From NCBI GenBank assembly GCA_031178005.1, contig JAPSJV010000028.1, forward strand, positions 1 through 35,435: 35,435 nt of DNA, in the 5' to 3' direction. The first letter of the stretch is position 1, and each line of letters opens with the position of its first letter. A program made the position numbers and the translations under genes. The notes beneath the pieces were generated by a model. That model did no database searches and was not told the origin of the DNA. It was given only the letters and a program-made list of their open reading frames with translations. Below, in pieces: positions 28,122 through 34,812 of the stretch. This stretch comes from Pseudarthrobacter sp. GTDB lineage: Bacteria > Actinomycetota > Actinomycetes > Actinomycetales > Micrococcaceae.

Positions 28122-29444
28122 CACCGGCCCTGCCTGCCGTTCCCGCAGCACCGCCAGCAGGCAGACTGCAATGACTGCGCCCGCGATGGCCAGGGCCACC
28201 ATGTTCAAACCCTGATATCCGATCCATGCCAGCACCAGGCCGGCGCAGCCTGCTCCGATTGCCCCGGCACCGCTCATCAGCGTGTCCGAGACGCCCTGCA
28301 CCAGCACCCGGTCCTCCTCGCGGACGCTTTCCGCCAGCAGCGTTGACCCCGCGATCGTGGCCGCGGACCAGCCCAAGCCCAGCAGCACCAGGCCCACAGT
28401 GACCAAGGCCGGCGTCGCGGCTCCAAAACCGGCACACGCGGTCGCTGCCAGGATCAGGCCGTGGCCCAGGAGAATCGTAGGAATACGGCCTGCTTTGTCG
28501 GTGAGCCAGCCCATCACCGGTGACAAGGCGTACATCCCCGCGATGTGCAGCGAGATGGTGAAGCCGATAAGGGCGAAAGCGTCAGTGCCCATGGAATGAT
28601 CGTGGGTACCGCCGGAACCGTGCTCACCCAGTAGCTGCAGGTGCAACGGCGTCATGGACATCACGGCCGCCATACAGGCATGCGCGGTCACAATCGCCGC
28701 CAGCGCCAGCAGGGCCTTTGGCGACTCACGTACTGCCCGCAGGCCGTGCCTCAGTGATTGTCGTTGGAGTGTGGCCGGAGGGGCCCCGGCAACGGCGAGG
28801 TCCTGCCGGCGGCGTGCCGCAGCATACAGCAGCGGATCCGGCCGCAGCCCCACCAGGATCAGCATTGCGGCGAGGAACAGCCCCGCCGTGGAAAAGAGGA
28901 ACGGACCTGAGATCGCGGGCAGGCCAAGGGCTTCGCCCACGATCGCGCCGGGTTTGATCAGGTTGGGCCCGGCAACGGCGCCAACCGTAACCGCCCACAC
29001 CACAATGGCCAGTGATCGTCCGCGTTGCTCGGGTTCGGCGAGGTCGACGGCGGCGAACCGGGCCTGCAGGTTTGCCGCCGTCGCGACGCCCAGGAGAGCG
29101 GACCCGGCGAGCAGGAGGATAAAGTTCGCGGCCACGGTGGATGCCACAACCAGCAGGGCACCTGCCAGACCGGCCAGCAGCCCGGTCATCAGCCCGATCC
29201 GGCGTCCCCGCCGACTGGCCAGCCCGGCCAGGGGCATGGCTGCAATGGCCGTTCCCAGAGTCATGATGGTCGTGACAGAACCAGCCCAGGCGTCGGACCC
29301 GGTCAGCTGGACAGCCAGCAGTGAGCCGACGGATAACGTGGCACCGTTGCCGATACCGCTGAGGAGCTGGGCGCTGCTCAGCACAAAAACAGTACGGCGC
29401 TGGACCCGTTGCAGGTCCAGCGCCGTAGCAGGAAACGTAGTCAT
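28107..29444 (-). CDS. MFS transporter with CcoA-like copper motifs
   Basis: Inner-membrane major facilitator of 445 residues with about 12 hydrophobic segments and the loop-2/3 basic motif ASRRGRRIG. Putative helix 7 has M258xxxM262 (plus M264, H255 and C257), and putative helix 8 has H300xxxM304 (HIAGM). Those are the two motifs (MxxxM in helix 7, HxxxM in helix 8) that define the copper importer CcoA of Rhodobacter and related transporters. The loop between them holds H268, H275, H281, H283 and M285. I infer copper uptake; a drug-efflux role would be the default guess without these residues. ATG 29444 has TATGCT 6 nt upstream; it starts 21 bp after the TerC stop. Confidence 0.8.
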   Translation of the reverse strand: MTTFPATALDLQRVQRRTVFVLSSAQLLSGIGNGATLSVGSLLAVQLTGSDAWAGSVTTIMTLGTAIAAMPLAGLASRRGRRIGLMTGLLAGLAGALLVVASTVAANFILLLAGSALLGVATAANLQARFAAVDLAEPEQRGRSLAIVVWAVTVGAVAGPNLIKPGAIVGEALGLPAISGPFLFSTAGLFLAAMLILVGLRPDPLLYAAARRRQDLAVAGAPPATLQRQSLRHGLRAVRESPKALLALAAIVTAHACMAAVMSMTPLHLQLLGEHGSGGTHDHSMGTDAFALIGFTISLHIAGMYALSPVMGWLTDKAGRIPTILLGHGLILAATACAGFGAATPALVTVGLVLLGLGWSAATIAGSTLLAESVREEDRVLVQGVSDTLMSGAGAIGAGCAGLVLAWIGYQGLNMVALAIAGAVIAVCLLAVLRERQAGPVSPVS

Positions 29445-29450
29445 TCCCTG

Positions 29451-29456
29451 AGCATA
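29451..29456 (-). promoter_or_regulatory. Putative -10 box of the MFS gene (leaderless)
   Basis: TATGCT ends 6 nt before ATG 29444. AGGGA lies directly against the ATG, too close to act as a ribosome-binding site. The 21-bp gap after the TerC gene leaves open co-transcription with it as well. Confidence 0.45.
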
Positions 29457-29465
29457 GCCAAGTGG

Positions 29466-30494
29466 TTACTCGCTGTCGCTCATGCTCTTCTTGATGTCTT
29501 CCTCCAGGCGGGAGTCCAGCGCTGCCTGCTTGGCAGCGGGGCTCAGGAGGCTAGCGATGACGGCGATGATGATGGTGCCGACAATCACGCACAGCGATAC
29601 CCAAGTGGGGATCTCCGGGGCCCATTCAATGTGGTGACCACCGTTGATGAACGGCAGCTCGTTGACGTGCATGGCGTGCAGGATCAGCTTGACACCGATG
29701 AACGCCAGGATGACGGAGAGCGCGTGCTTGAGGTAGATCAGCCGGTTCATCAGGCCACCCAGCAGGAAGTACAGCTGGCGCAGACCCATCAGGGCGAAAA
29801 TGTTGGCGGTGAAGACAATAAAGGCGCTCTGCGTCAGGCCGAAGATGGCGGGAATGGAATCCACGGCGAAGAGCAGGTCCGTCATGCCGATGGTGACAAA
29901 AACGATCAGCATCGGAGTGAAGACCTTCTTGCCGTCCACCACGGTACGCAGCTTGCCGCCGTCGAACTTCTCCGACATCGGGATGACCTTGCGGATCCGG
30001 GCGATAAGCGGGTTCTCGCGGTCCTCTTCGTCTTCGCCTTCATCCTGGGCCTGCTTCCACGCAGTCCAGAGCAGGAAAGCACCGAAGATGTAGAACACCC
30101 AGCTGAACTGCTCAATGACAATGGCGCCAAGCATGATGAAGATACCGCGCAGGATCAGCGCGATGATGATGCCCACCATCAGCACTTCCTGCTGGTACTT
30201 ACGGGGCACGGAGAACCGGGCCATGATGATGATGAAGACAAACAGGTTGTCAATGCTGAGGCTGTATTCAGTCACCCAGCCGGCGACGAACTGGCCCCCG
30301 AATTCCGGGCCCGCAATCAGGAACATGGCGCCGGCAAATACCAGGGCCAGGGTCACATAGAACGCCACCCAGAGACCGGCCTCCTTCATGGAGGGCTCGT
30401 GGGGGCGGCGGAGAACCAGAAGGAGGTCAAGCGCCAAAATAATTCCAAGGACGACAAAGGAGCCGACCTCAAACCAGACGGGAAGTTCGAGCAC
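29466..30494 (-). CDS. TerC-family membrane protein (Alx-like)
   Basis: Integral membrane protein of 342 residues with about nine hydrophobic segments. Both TerC signature blocks are present: EYSLSIDNL (76-84) and DLLFAVDSIPA (206-216), whose acidic residues lie within the membrane. An acidic cytoplasmic loop DEGEDEEDRE is at 151-160. Alx/MntP-type TerC proteins export manganese or protect against its excess; the yybP-ykoY riboswitch in the leader supports that role here. GTG 30494 has AAGG at 8-nt spacing, so unlike its neighbours it has a leader. The name tellurium resistance is historical and not implied. Confidence 0.92.
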   Translation of the reverse strand: MLELPVWFEVGSFVVLGIILALDLLLVLRRPHEPSMKEAGLWVAFYVTLALVFAGAMFLIAGPEFGGQFVAGWVTEYSLSIDNLFVFIIIMARFSVPRKYQQEVLMVGIIIALILRGIFIMLGAIVIEQFSWVFYIFGAFLLWTAWKQAQDEGEDEEDRENPLIARIRKVIPMSEKFDGGKLRTVVDGKKVFTPMLIVFVTIGMTDLLFAVDSIPAIFGLTQSAFIVFTANIFALMGLRQLYFLLGGLMNRLIYLKHALSVILAFIGVKLILHAMHVNELPFINGGHHIEWAPEIPTWVSLCVIVGTIIIAVIASLLSPAAKQAALDSRLEEDIKKSMSDSE

Positions 30495-30523
30495 AGAAAA
30501 TACCTTTCGCAGGGTACGGGCTA

Positions 30524-30645
30524 GCGGTGTAAGTCTCTCCGGCCTGCCTGTGCACTTGGTGCTGAATTGGCGGCCCGCTACGCCCGGCCTGGCAACTGTG
30601 CCTGGCGTGTTGACGATCGTAGCGCTCGGGATACTCCCCTACGTG
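30524..30645 (-). promoter_or_regulatory. yybP-ykoY manganese riboswitch upstream of the TerC gene
   Basis: The minus strand begins with GGGGAGTAT (30631-30639), then CGTCAACAC about 20 nt later, and ends with GAGACTTAC at about 30530-30538, the conserved loop sequences of the Mn2+ aptamer in the right order. GTAGG (30638-30642) can pair with CTTAC to close helix P1. The distance to the TerC start is about 30 nt, with the ribosome-binding AAGG in between, which suggests control of translation or early termination. Boundaries are approximate. Confidence 0.88.
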
Positions 30646-30651
30646 ACCTTA

Positions 30652-30657
30652 ACTGTA
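30652..30657 (-). promoter_or_regulatory. Possible -10 box for the riboswitch-TerC transcript
   Basis: TACAGT lies 3 bp after the uvrB stop codon and would start RNA near 30645, just before the aptamer. TAAGGT (30646-30651) is an alternative but would start inside P1. The -35 would fall inside uvrB and is not recognisable. Confidence 0.35.
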
Positions 30658-30659
30658 GC

Positions 30660-32756
30660 CTAGGCGTGCCCGGCGGCCTGCATCTGGCGCAGTTCCTTCT
30701 TCAAGTCGCTCACTTCGTCACGGATCCGGGCCGCCACCTCAAATTGAAGTTCGGCCGCAGCGCCGTGCATCTGTTCGGTCAGCTGCTCGATCAGGCCAAC
30801 AAGGTCCTCTGCCGGTGCCGCAGCCAGTCCGTCCGCCCTGACCTTGGCCGACCCCTTGCTGCTGGTTCCACGCTTGGCGCCCTTGGCCAACCGGTTGTTG
30901 TTCAGCAGCTCCTGGGTGTCGGCGTCTTCCTTGGCCAGCTGGTCGGTAATGTCAGCAATCTTCTTCCGCAACGGCTGCGGATCGATCCCCTTTTCCGTGT
31001 TATAGGCCACCTGGATGGCACGCCGCCGGTTGGTCTCATCGATGGCATGGGCCATGGAGTCGGTGATGCGGTCCGCGTACATGTGCACCTGTCCCGAGAC
31101 GTTTCGGGCGGCACGGCCGATGGTCTGGATCAGCGATGTGGAGGAACGCAGGAAGCCTTCCTTGTCTGCGTCCAGGATGCTCACCAGCGAAACCTCGGGA
31201 AGGTCCAGGCCTTCTCGGAGCAGGTTGATGCCGACCAGGACGTCAAAAACGCCCATCCGGAGTTCACGGAGCAGCTCCACGCGGCGGAGGGTGTCGACGT
31301 CGGAGTGCAGGTACTCGACCTTGATGCCATGGCCCAGGAGGTAATCGGTCAGGTCTTCAGCCATCCGCTTGGTCAAAGTGGTGACCAGGACGCGTTCGTT
31401 CTTTGCTGTCCGGGTCTTGATCTCACCGAGCAGGTCATCGATCTGGCCCTTGGTCGGCTTGACAACCACTTCGGGGTCGATCAGGCCGGTGGGCCGGATG
31501 ATCTGTTGGACAAAGCCGTCGGCCTTGCCCAGTTCGTACTTGCCGGGAGTAGCCGACAGGTAGACGGTCTGACCTACGCGTTCAAGGAATTCGTCCCATT
31601 TAAGCGGGCGGTTGTCCATCGCCGAGGGCAGGCGGAAGCCGAAGTCCACAAGGTTCCGCTTACGGGACATGTCGCCTTCGTACATGGCGCCGATCTGCGG
31701 CACGGTGACGTGGGATTCGTCGATCACCAGCAGGAAGTCGTCCGGGAAGTAGTCGATGAGGCAGTGCGGAGCTGTTCCGCGGGCGCGGCCGTCAATGTGC
31801 GATGAGTAGTTCTCGATGCCGTTGCAGAAGCCCATCTGCTGCATCATTTCAAGGTCATAGGTGGTGCGCATCCGGAGCCGCTGGGCTTCCACCAGTTTGT
31901 TCTGGCTTTCCAGGACCTGCAGCCGCTCGGCGAGTTCGTCCTCGATCCGCTTGATGGCCCGGGCCATCCGTTCGGGACCGGCCACGTAGTGCGAGGCCGG
32001 GAAGACGTACATTTCCTCTTCATCCCGGATCACCTCGCCGGTCAGCGGATGGAGCGTATGGATGTTCTCGATTTCGTCCCCGAAAAACTCGATCCGGATG
32101 GCCAGTTCCTCGTACATCGGAATGATCTCAACGGTATCGCCGCGGACCCGGAACGTGCCGCGGTGGAAATCCATGTCATTGCGCGCGTACTGCATGGCCA
32201 CAAATTTCCGGAGCAGGTCATCGCGGTTCATCTGCGCCCCCTTGCGGAGCGTGACCATGCCAGCGATGTACTCTTCCGGGGTGCCCAAGCCGTAGATGCA
32301 CGAAACCGTGGCAACTACGATGACGTCCCGGCGGGTGAGCAGCGCGTTGGTGGCGGAGTGGCGGAGCCGTTCGACTTCCTCGTTGATGGAGGAGTCCTTC
32401 TCGATGAAGGTGTCCGTCTGCGCCACGTACGCTTCAGGCTGGTAGTAGTCGTAATACGAGACGAAGTACTCCACCGCGTTGTTTGGCAGGAGTTCCCGGA
32501 ATTCGTTGGCCAGCTGAGCCGCGAGCGTCTTGTTCTGGACCATCACAAGCGTAGGCCTCTGAACCTGTTCGATCAGCCAGGCAGTGGTGGCGCTCTTACC
32601 GGTACCAGTAGCACCGAGCAGTACCACATCCTTCTCGCCGTTCCTGATCCGCTCCGTGAGTTCAGCGATGGCGGCCGGCTGGTCGCCTGCCGGCTTGAAC
32701 TCGCTGATGACTTCGAACGGGGCTACAACGCGGTTAATTTCCTGCGCAAGACTCAT
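30660..32756 (-). CDS. uvrB: UvrABC excinuclease subunit B
   Basis: Damage-verifying helicase-like subunit that forms the pre-incision complex with DNA and recruits UvrC. At 698 residues it is full length. Walker A is GATGTGKS at 48-55, the beta-hairpin that probes the lesion begins at [10 protein letters not shown] (101-110), the DESH Walker B is at 346-349, and the C-terminal UVR domain ([17 protein letters not shown]) that binds UvrC is present. ATG 32756 has TAGATT 6 nt upstream and no usable ribosome-binding site. Unlike uvrA it has no visible SOS box. Transcription may read into the TerC riboswitch leader. Confidence 0.97.
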   Translation of the reverse strand: MSLAQEINRVVAPFEVISEFKPAGDQPAAIAELTERIRNGEKDVVLLGATGTGKSATTAWLIEQVQRPTLVMVQNKTLAAQLANEFRELLPNNAVEYFVSYYDYYQPEAYVAQTDTFIEKDSSINEEVERLRHSATNALLTRRDVIVVATVSCIYGLGTPEEYIAGMVTLRKGAQMNRDDLLRKFVAMQYARNDMDFHRGTFRVRGDTVEIIPMYEELAIRIEFFGDEIENIHTLHPLTGEVIRDEEEMYVFPASHYVAGPERMARAIKRIEDELAERLQVLESQNKLVEAQRLRMRTTYDLEMMQQMGFCNGIENYSSHIDGRARGTAPHCLIDYFPDDFLLVIDESHVTVPQIGAMYEGDMSRKRNLVDFGFRLPSAMDNRPLKWDEFLERVGQTVYLSATPGKYELGKADGFVQQIIRPTGLIDPEVVVKPTKGQIDDLLGEIKTRTAKNERVLVTTLTKRMAEDLTDYLLGHGIKVEYLHSDVDTLRRVELLRELRMGVFDVLVGINLLREGLDLPEVSLVSILDADKEGFLRSSTSLIQTIGRAARNVSGQVHMYADRITDSMAHAIDETNRRRAIQVAYNTEKGIDPQPLRKKIADITDQLAKEDADTQELLNNNRLAKGAKRGTSSKGSAKVRADGLAAAPAEDLVGLIEQLTEQMHGAAAELQFEVAARIRDEVSDLKKELRQMQAAGHA

Positions 32757-32762
32757 GCTTCC

Positions 32763-32768
32763 AATCTA
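32763..32768 (-). promoter_or_regulatory. Putative -10 box of uvrB (leaderless)
   Basis: TAGATT ends 6 nt before ATG 32756. GGAAG lies one base from the ATG, too near for a Shine-Dalgarno role. The 63-bp gap to coaE otherwise holds only GC-rich sequence. Confidence 0.55.
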
Positions 32769-32819
32769 CCCCCGGCCACTGACAGGGAACCCCCGGATTC
32801 ACCGCAGGCGAAAGATCAG

Positions 32820-33464
32820 CTAGCTGTCCTTGCTGCCCGGCTTCGATGCCGCCGTAGCTGATGCCCACGGGACCAACCGCGACCTCCACAGCGAGTCCAC
32901 CTGTTCGATCAACGACTCGACGGTACCGGAGTTGTCCAGGATGACGTCGGCCGCGGCCAGCCGTTCCGCCCGGCTGGCCTGGGCGGCCATCCGGGTACGC
33001 GCTTCTTCCGCGCTCATGCCGCGGTGTTCCACCATCCGCTGTATCCGCACTTCGTCTGGGGCGTCCACCACCACCACAACGTCAAAGGAACCTGTTTGCC
33101 CGGTCTCCACCAGCAGCGGGATGTCCTGGACCACAATGGAATCCGGCCCGGATTCCGCTGCTTCCTTCAGGAGCTGGGCAGCACGTTCCCTCACCAGTGG
33201 ATGGATGATGGCGTTGAGCTGTTCCCGCTGCACGGGGTCATTGAACACCAACGTGCCAAGCCTGGCCCGGTCCAGCCCGCCGTCCGCCCTGAGCACGCCG
33301 TCACCAAACATGCTGACGACGTCGGCAAGGCCGGGGGTGCCGGGCGCCACCACCTTTCTAGCCAGGGCATCGGCGTCGATGACCACCGCACCGAGCTCGG
33401 TGAACCTGGTTGCCACTACTGATTTACCGGATGCGATGCCGCCGGTCAGACCAATCTTCAACAT
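32820..33464 (-). CDS. coaE: Dephospho-CoA kinase
   Basis: Last step of coenzyme A synthesis, phosphorylating the 3'-hydroxyl of dephospho-CoA. The 214-residue P-loop kinase has GGIASGKS at 8-15 and, in the lid region, the helix RMAAQASRAERLAAADVIL followed by DNSG. The length matches the plain CoaE form without the extra C-terminal domain seen in mycobacteria. ATG 33464 has TAGTCT 6 nt upstream and no ribosome-binding site. It is divergent from the YigZ gene with only 22 bp between start codons. Confidence 0.95.
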   Translation of the reverse strand: MLKIGLTGGIASGKSVVATRFTELGAVVIDADALARKVVAPGTPGLADVVSMFGDGVLRADGGLDRARLGTLVFNDPVQREQLNAIIHPLVRERAAQLLKEAAESGPDSIVVQDIPLLVETGQTGSFDVVVVVDAPDEVRIQRMVEHRGMSAEEARTRMAAQASRAERLAAADVILDNSGTVESLIEQVDSLWRSRLVPWASATAASKPGSKDS

Positions 33465-33470
33465 GCCACC

Positions 33471-33476
33471 AGACTA
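33471..33476 (-). promoter_or_regulatory. Putative -10 box of coaE (leaderless)
   Basis: TAGTCT on the minus strand ends 6 nt before ATG 33464. TCAACA, 18 nt upstream on the same strand (33495-33500), shares 4 of 6 bases with the -35 consensus and lies inside the YigZ coding region. It overlaps the opposing -10 box by 2 bp. Confidence 0.55.
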
Positions 33477-33480
33477 GACT
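33475..33480 (+). promoter_or_regulatory. Putative -10 box of the YigZ gene (leaderless)
   Basis: TAGACT ends 6 nt before GTG 33487; there is no ribosome-binding site. It overlaps the coaE -10 box by 2 bp on the other strand. Confidence 0.55.
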
Positions 33481-33486
33481 GAACCG

Positions 33487-34197
33487 GTGCCGGATGTTGA
33501 TGCTGACCCACAATGCCAGGAAAGCCGGGCCACTGCCTACTCCACCCTCGCGGCGGGGCAGGACGTCCGGACCGAGCTGGAAATCAAGCGTTCCCGGTTC
33601 CTTACCGTGCTCCGCCGGACGGACAGCGAGGCTGCGGCACGGGAACTCGTTGCCGAACTACGGCGTGAATTCCACGATGCCCGGCACCACTGCTCTGCAT
33701 TCGTGCTGGGCCCGGACCGGGATGTACAGCGTTCCAACGACGACGGCGAACCCTCCGGAACCGCGGGCCTGCCCATGCTCGAGGCCCTGACCAGACGGGA
33801 AACCAGTGCCGGGTCTGCGGATTTGAGCGACATTACCGCAGTCGTTGTCCGGTACTTTGGCGGGATCCTGCTGGGCGCCGGCGGGCTGGTCCGCGCCTAC
33901 TCGGAGTCCGTTTCCTCAGCCCTGGACGCCGCTCCCCTGGTACGGCGCAGCCGGTTGCGGATATGTTCCATCGAAGTCCCGCACGCACAGGCCGGCAGGT
34001 TGGAGAACGAACTGCGATCCGCCGGGTATGTCATGGCAGCGACCGGTTATGGGGGCCTCAACACGGTGCTGCGCCTGGCATTGCCTGATTCCGCCGACAG
34101 TATTTCCGCTGCCACAGGCCGCCTCCTTTCCCTGACATCCGGAATCGCTGTGCTGACACCGGAAGGAACGGACTGGGTTGATGTCAGGATCCCCTGA
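33487..34197 (+). CDS. YigZ/IMPACT family protein
   Basis: The 236-residue protein has the N-terminal IMPACT domain (residues about 30-145), with DDGEPSGTAGLPML at 85-98 and RYFGGILLGAGGLVRAY at 122-138, and a smaller C-terminal ferredoxin-like domain (DUF1949 position). Eukaryotic IMPACT regulates the kinase GCN2, and bacterial YigZ has been linked to ribosome or peptide-related functions, but the bacterial role is not settled. The N-terminus is about 25 residues longer than the compact form; GTG 33487 is chosen because of the TANNNT box at the leaderless distance. The end overlaps the GNAT gene by 17 bp. Confidence 0.88.
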   Translation: MPDVDADPQCQESRATAYSTLAAGQDVRTELEIKRSRFLTVLRRTDSEAAARELVAELRREFHDARHHCSAFVLGPDRDVQRSNDDGEPSGTAGLPMLEALTRRETSAGSADLSDITAVVVRYFGGILLGAGGLVRAYSESVSSALDAAPLVRRSRLRICSIEVPHAQAGRLENELRSAGYVMAATGYGGLNTVLRLALPDSADSISAATGRLLSLTSGIAVLTPEGTDWVDVRIP

Positions 34198-34675
34198 GGT
34201 GTCGCTGGCCGACGTCGATGAAGCCTTGCTGGAACAGTTACTCCAGGTGGCCTTGGCCGATGCCGCACCCGACGACGTCACTCCCCCGCTGGGTGGTGCC
34301 GGATGGACGCCGGAACGGATTGCCTGGTTCCGGGCCTACCACCGTGCCGCCGCTGCCGGATTGAGTGGGCCGGCCGCCGAAAAGACCTGGGCCGTGTTCT
34401 GCGACGGCATCCCGGCCGGGTCCGTCCGGCTGAAGCTCACCGGCACAAGCCGCGCGGAGACGGGCATCTGGCTGGCCGGACGCTGCCGTGGCCGGGGTGT
34501 TGGCACGGCTGCGCTGGGCCTTGTCCTGGCCGAAGCCCGCCGTGCCGGGCTCGAGCAGGTCGTTGCGCACACCACAGCCGGCAACGCCGCCGCGCAGCGC
34601 CTCCTGGCTGTGGTGGGTGCCGCTCTGACCTGCGACGACGGCGTGGTAAGTGCCGCCGTCGAGCTCCCCAACTGA
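34181..34675 (+). CDS. GNAT-family N-acetyltransferase
   Basis: The 164-residue protein has the acetyl-CoA loop RGRGVGT at 103-109 and the downstream NAAAQRLL helix typical of RimJ/RimL-like GNATs. The substrate is not predictable. ATG 34181 is chosen over TTG 34178; GGAAGGA lies 14 nt upstream within the YigZ gene, and the 17-bp overlap implies coupling. The last codon and the TGA are inside the left arm of the palindrome at 34668-34731, so the repeat supplies the stop codon. Confidence 0.82.
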   Translation: MSGSPEVSLADVDEALLEQLLQVALADAAPDDVTPPLGGAGWTPERIAWFRAYHRAAAAGLSGPAAEKTWAVFCDGIPAGSVRLKLTGTSRAETGIWLAGRCRGRGVGTAALGLVLAEARRAGLEQVVAHTTAGNAAAQRLLAVVGAALTCDDGVVSAAVELPN

Positions 34676-34731
34676 CTCGCAGTTAACGCACTCAAAATGC
34701 GATTTCAGTGCGTTAAATGCGAGTCAGTTGG
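34668..34731. repeat. Long imperfect palindrome at the end of the GNAT gene
   Basis: Two 25-nt arms (34668-34692 and 34707-34731) are reverse complements at 24 of 25 positions; the single mismatch is 34682 with 34717. The loop is 14 nt. The unit TGCGA recurs in both arms and in the loop (AAATGCGA is in the loop and in the right arm). Local composition is AT-richer than the surroundings. It resembles an intergenic REP-type element, and could also act as terminator for the YigZ-GNAT transcript, although no T-run follows. Confidence 0.85.
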
Positions 34732-34748
34732 GCGGGCACGGGTTAAAC

Positions 34749-34782
34749 ACAACGGGCCCCCGCTTTCGCAGGGGCCCGTTGT
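34749..34782 (-). terminator. rpsA terminator hairpin (distal)
   Basis: A 15-bp GC-rich stem with one mismatch and the 4-nt loop TTTC (34764-34767), about 30 bp after the rpsA stop on the minus strand, followed by GTTTAA. It may also stop readthrough from the convergent GNAT gene. Confidence 0.75.
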
Positions 34783-34785
34783 GGT

Positions 34786-34804
34786 GGCCCGGAAAATCCG
34801 GGCC
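34786..34804 (-). terminator. rpsA terminator hairpin (proximal)
   Basis: A perfect 8-bp stem with a 3-nt loop (34794-34796) lies 9 bp after the rpsA stop and immediately before the larger hairpin, making a tandem pair. Confidence 0.6.
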
Positions 34805-34812
34805 GGAGGCAA

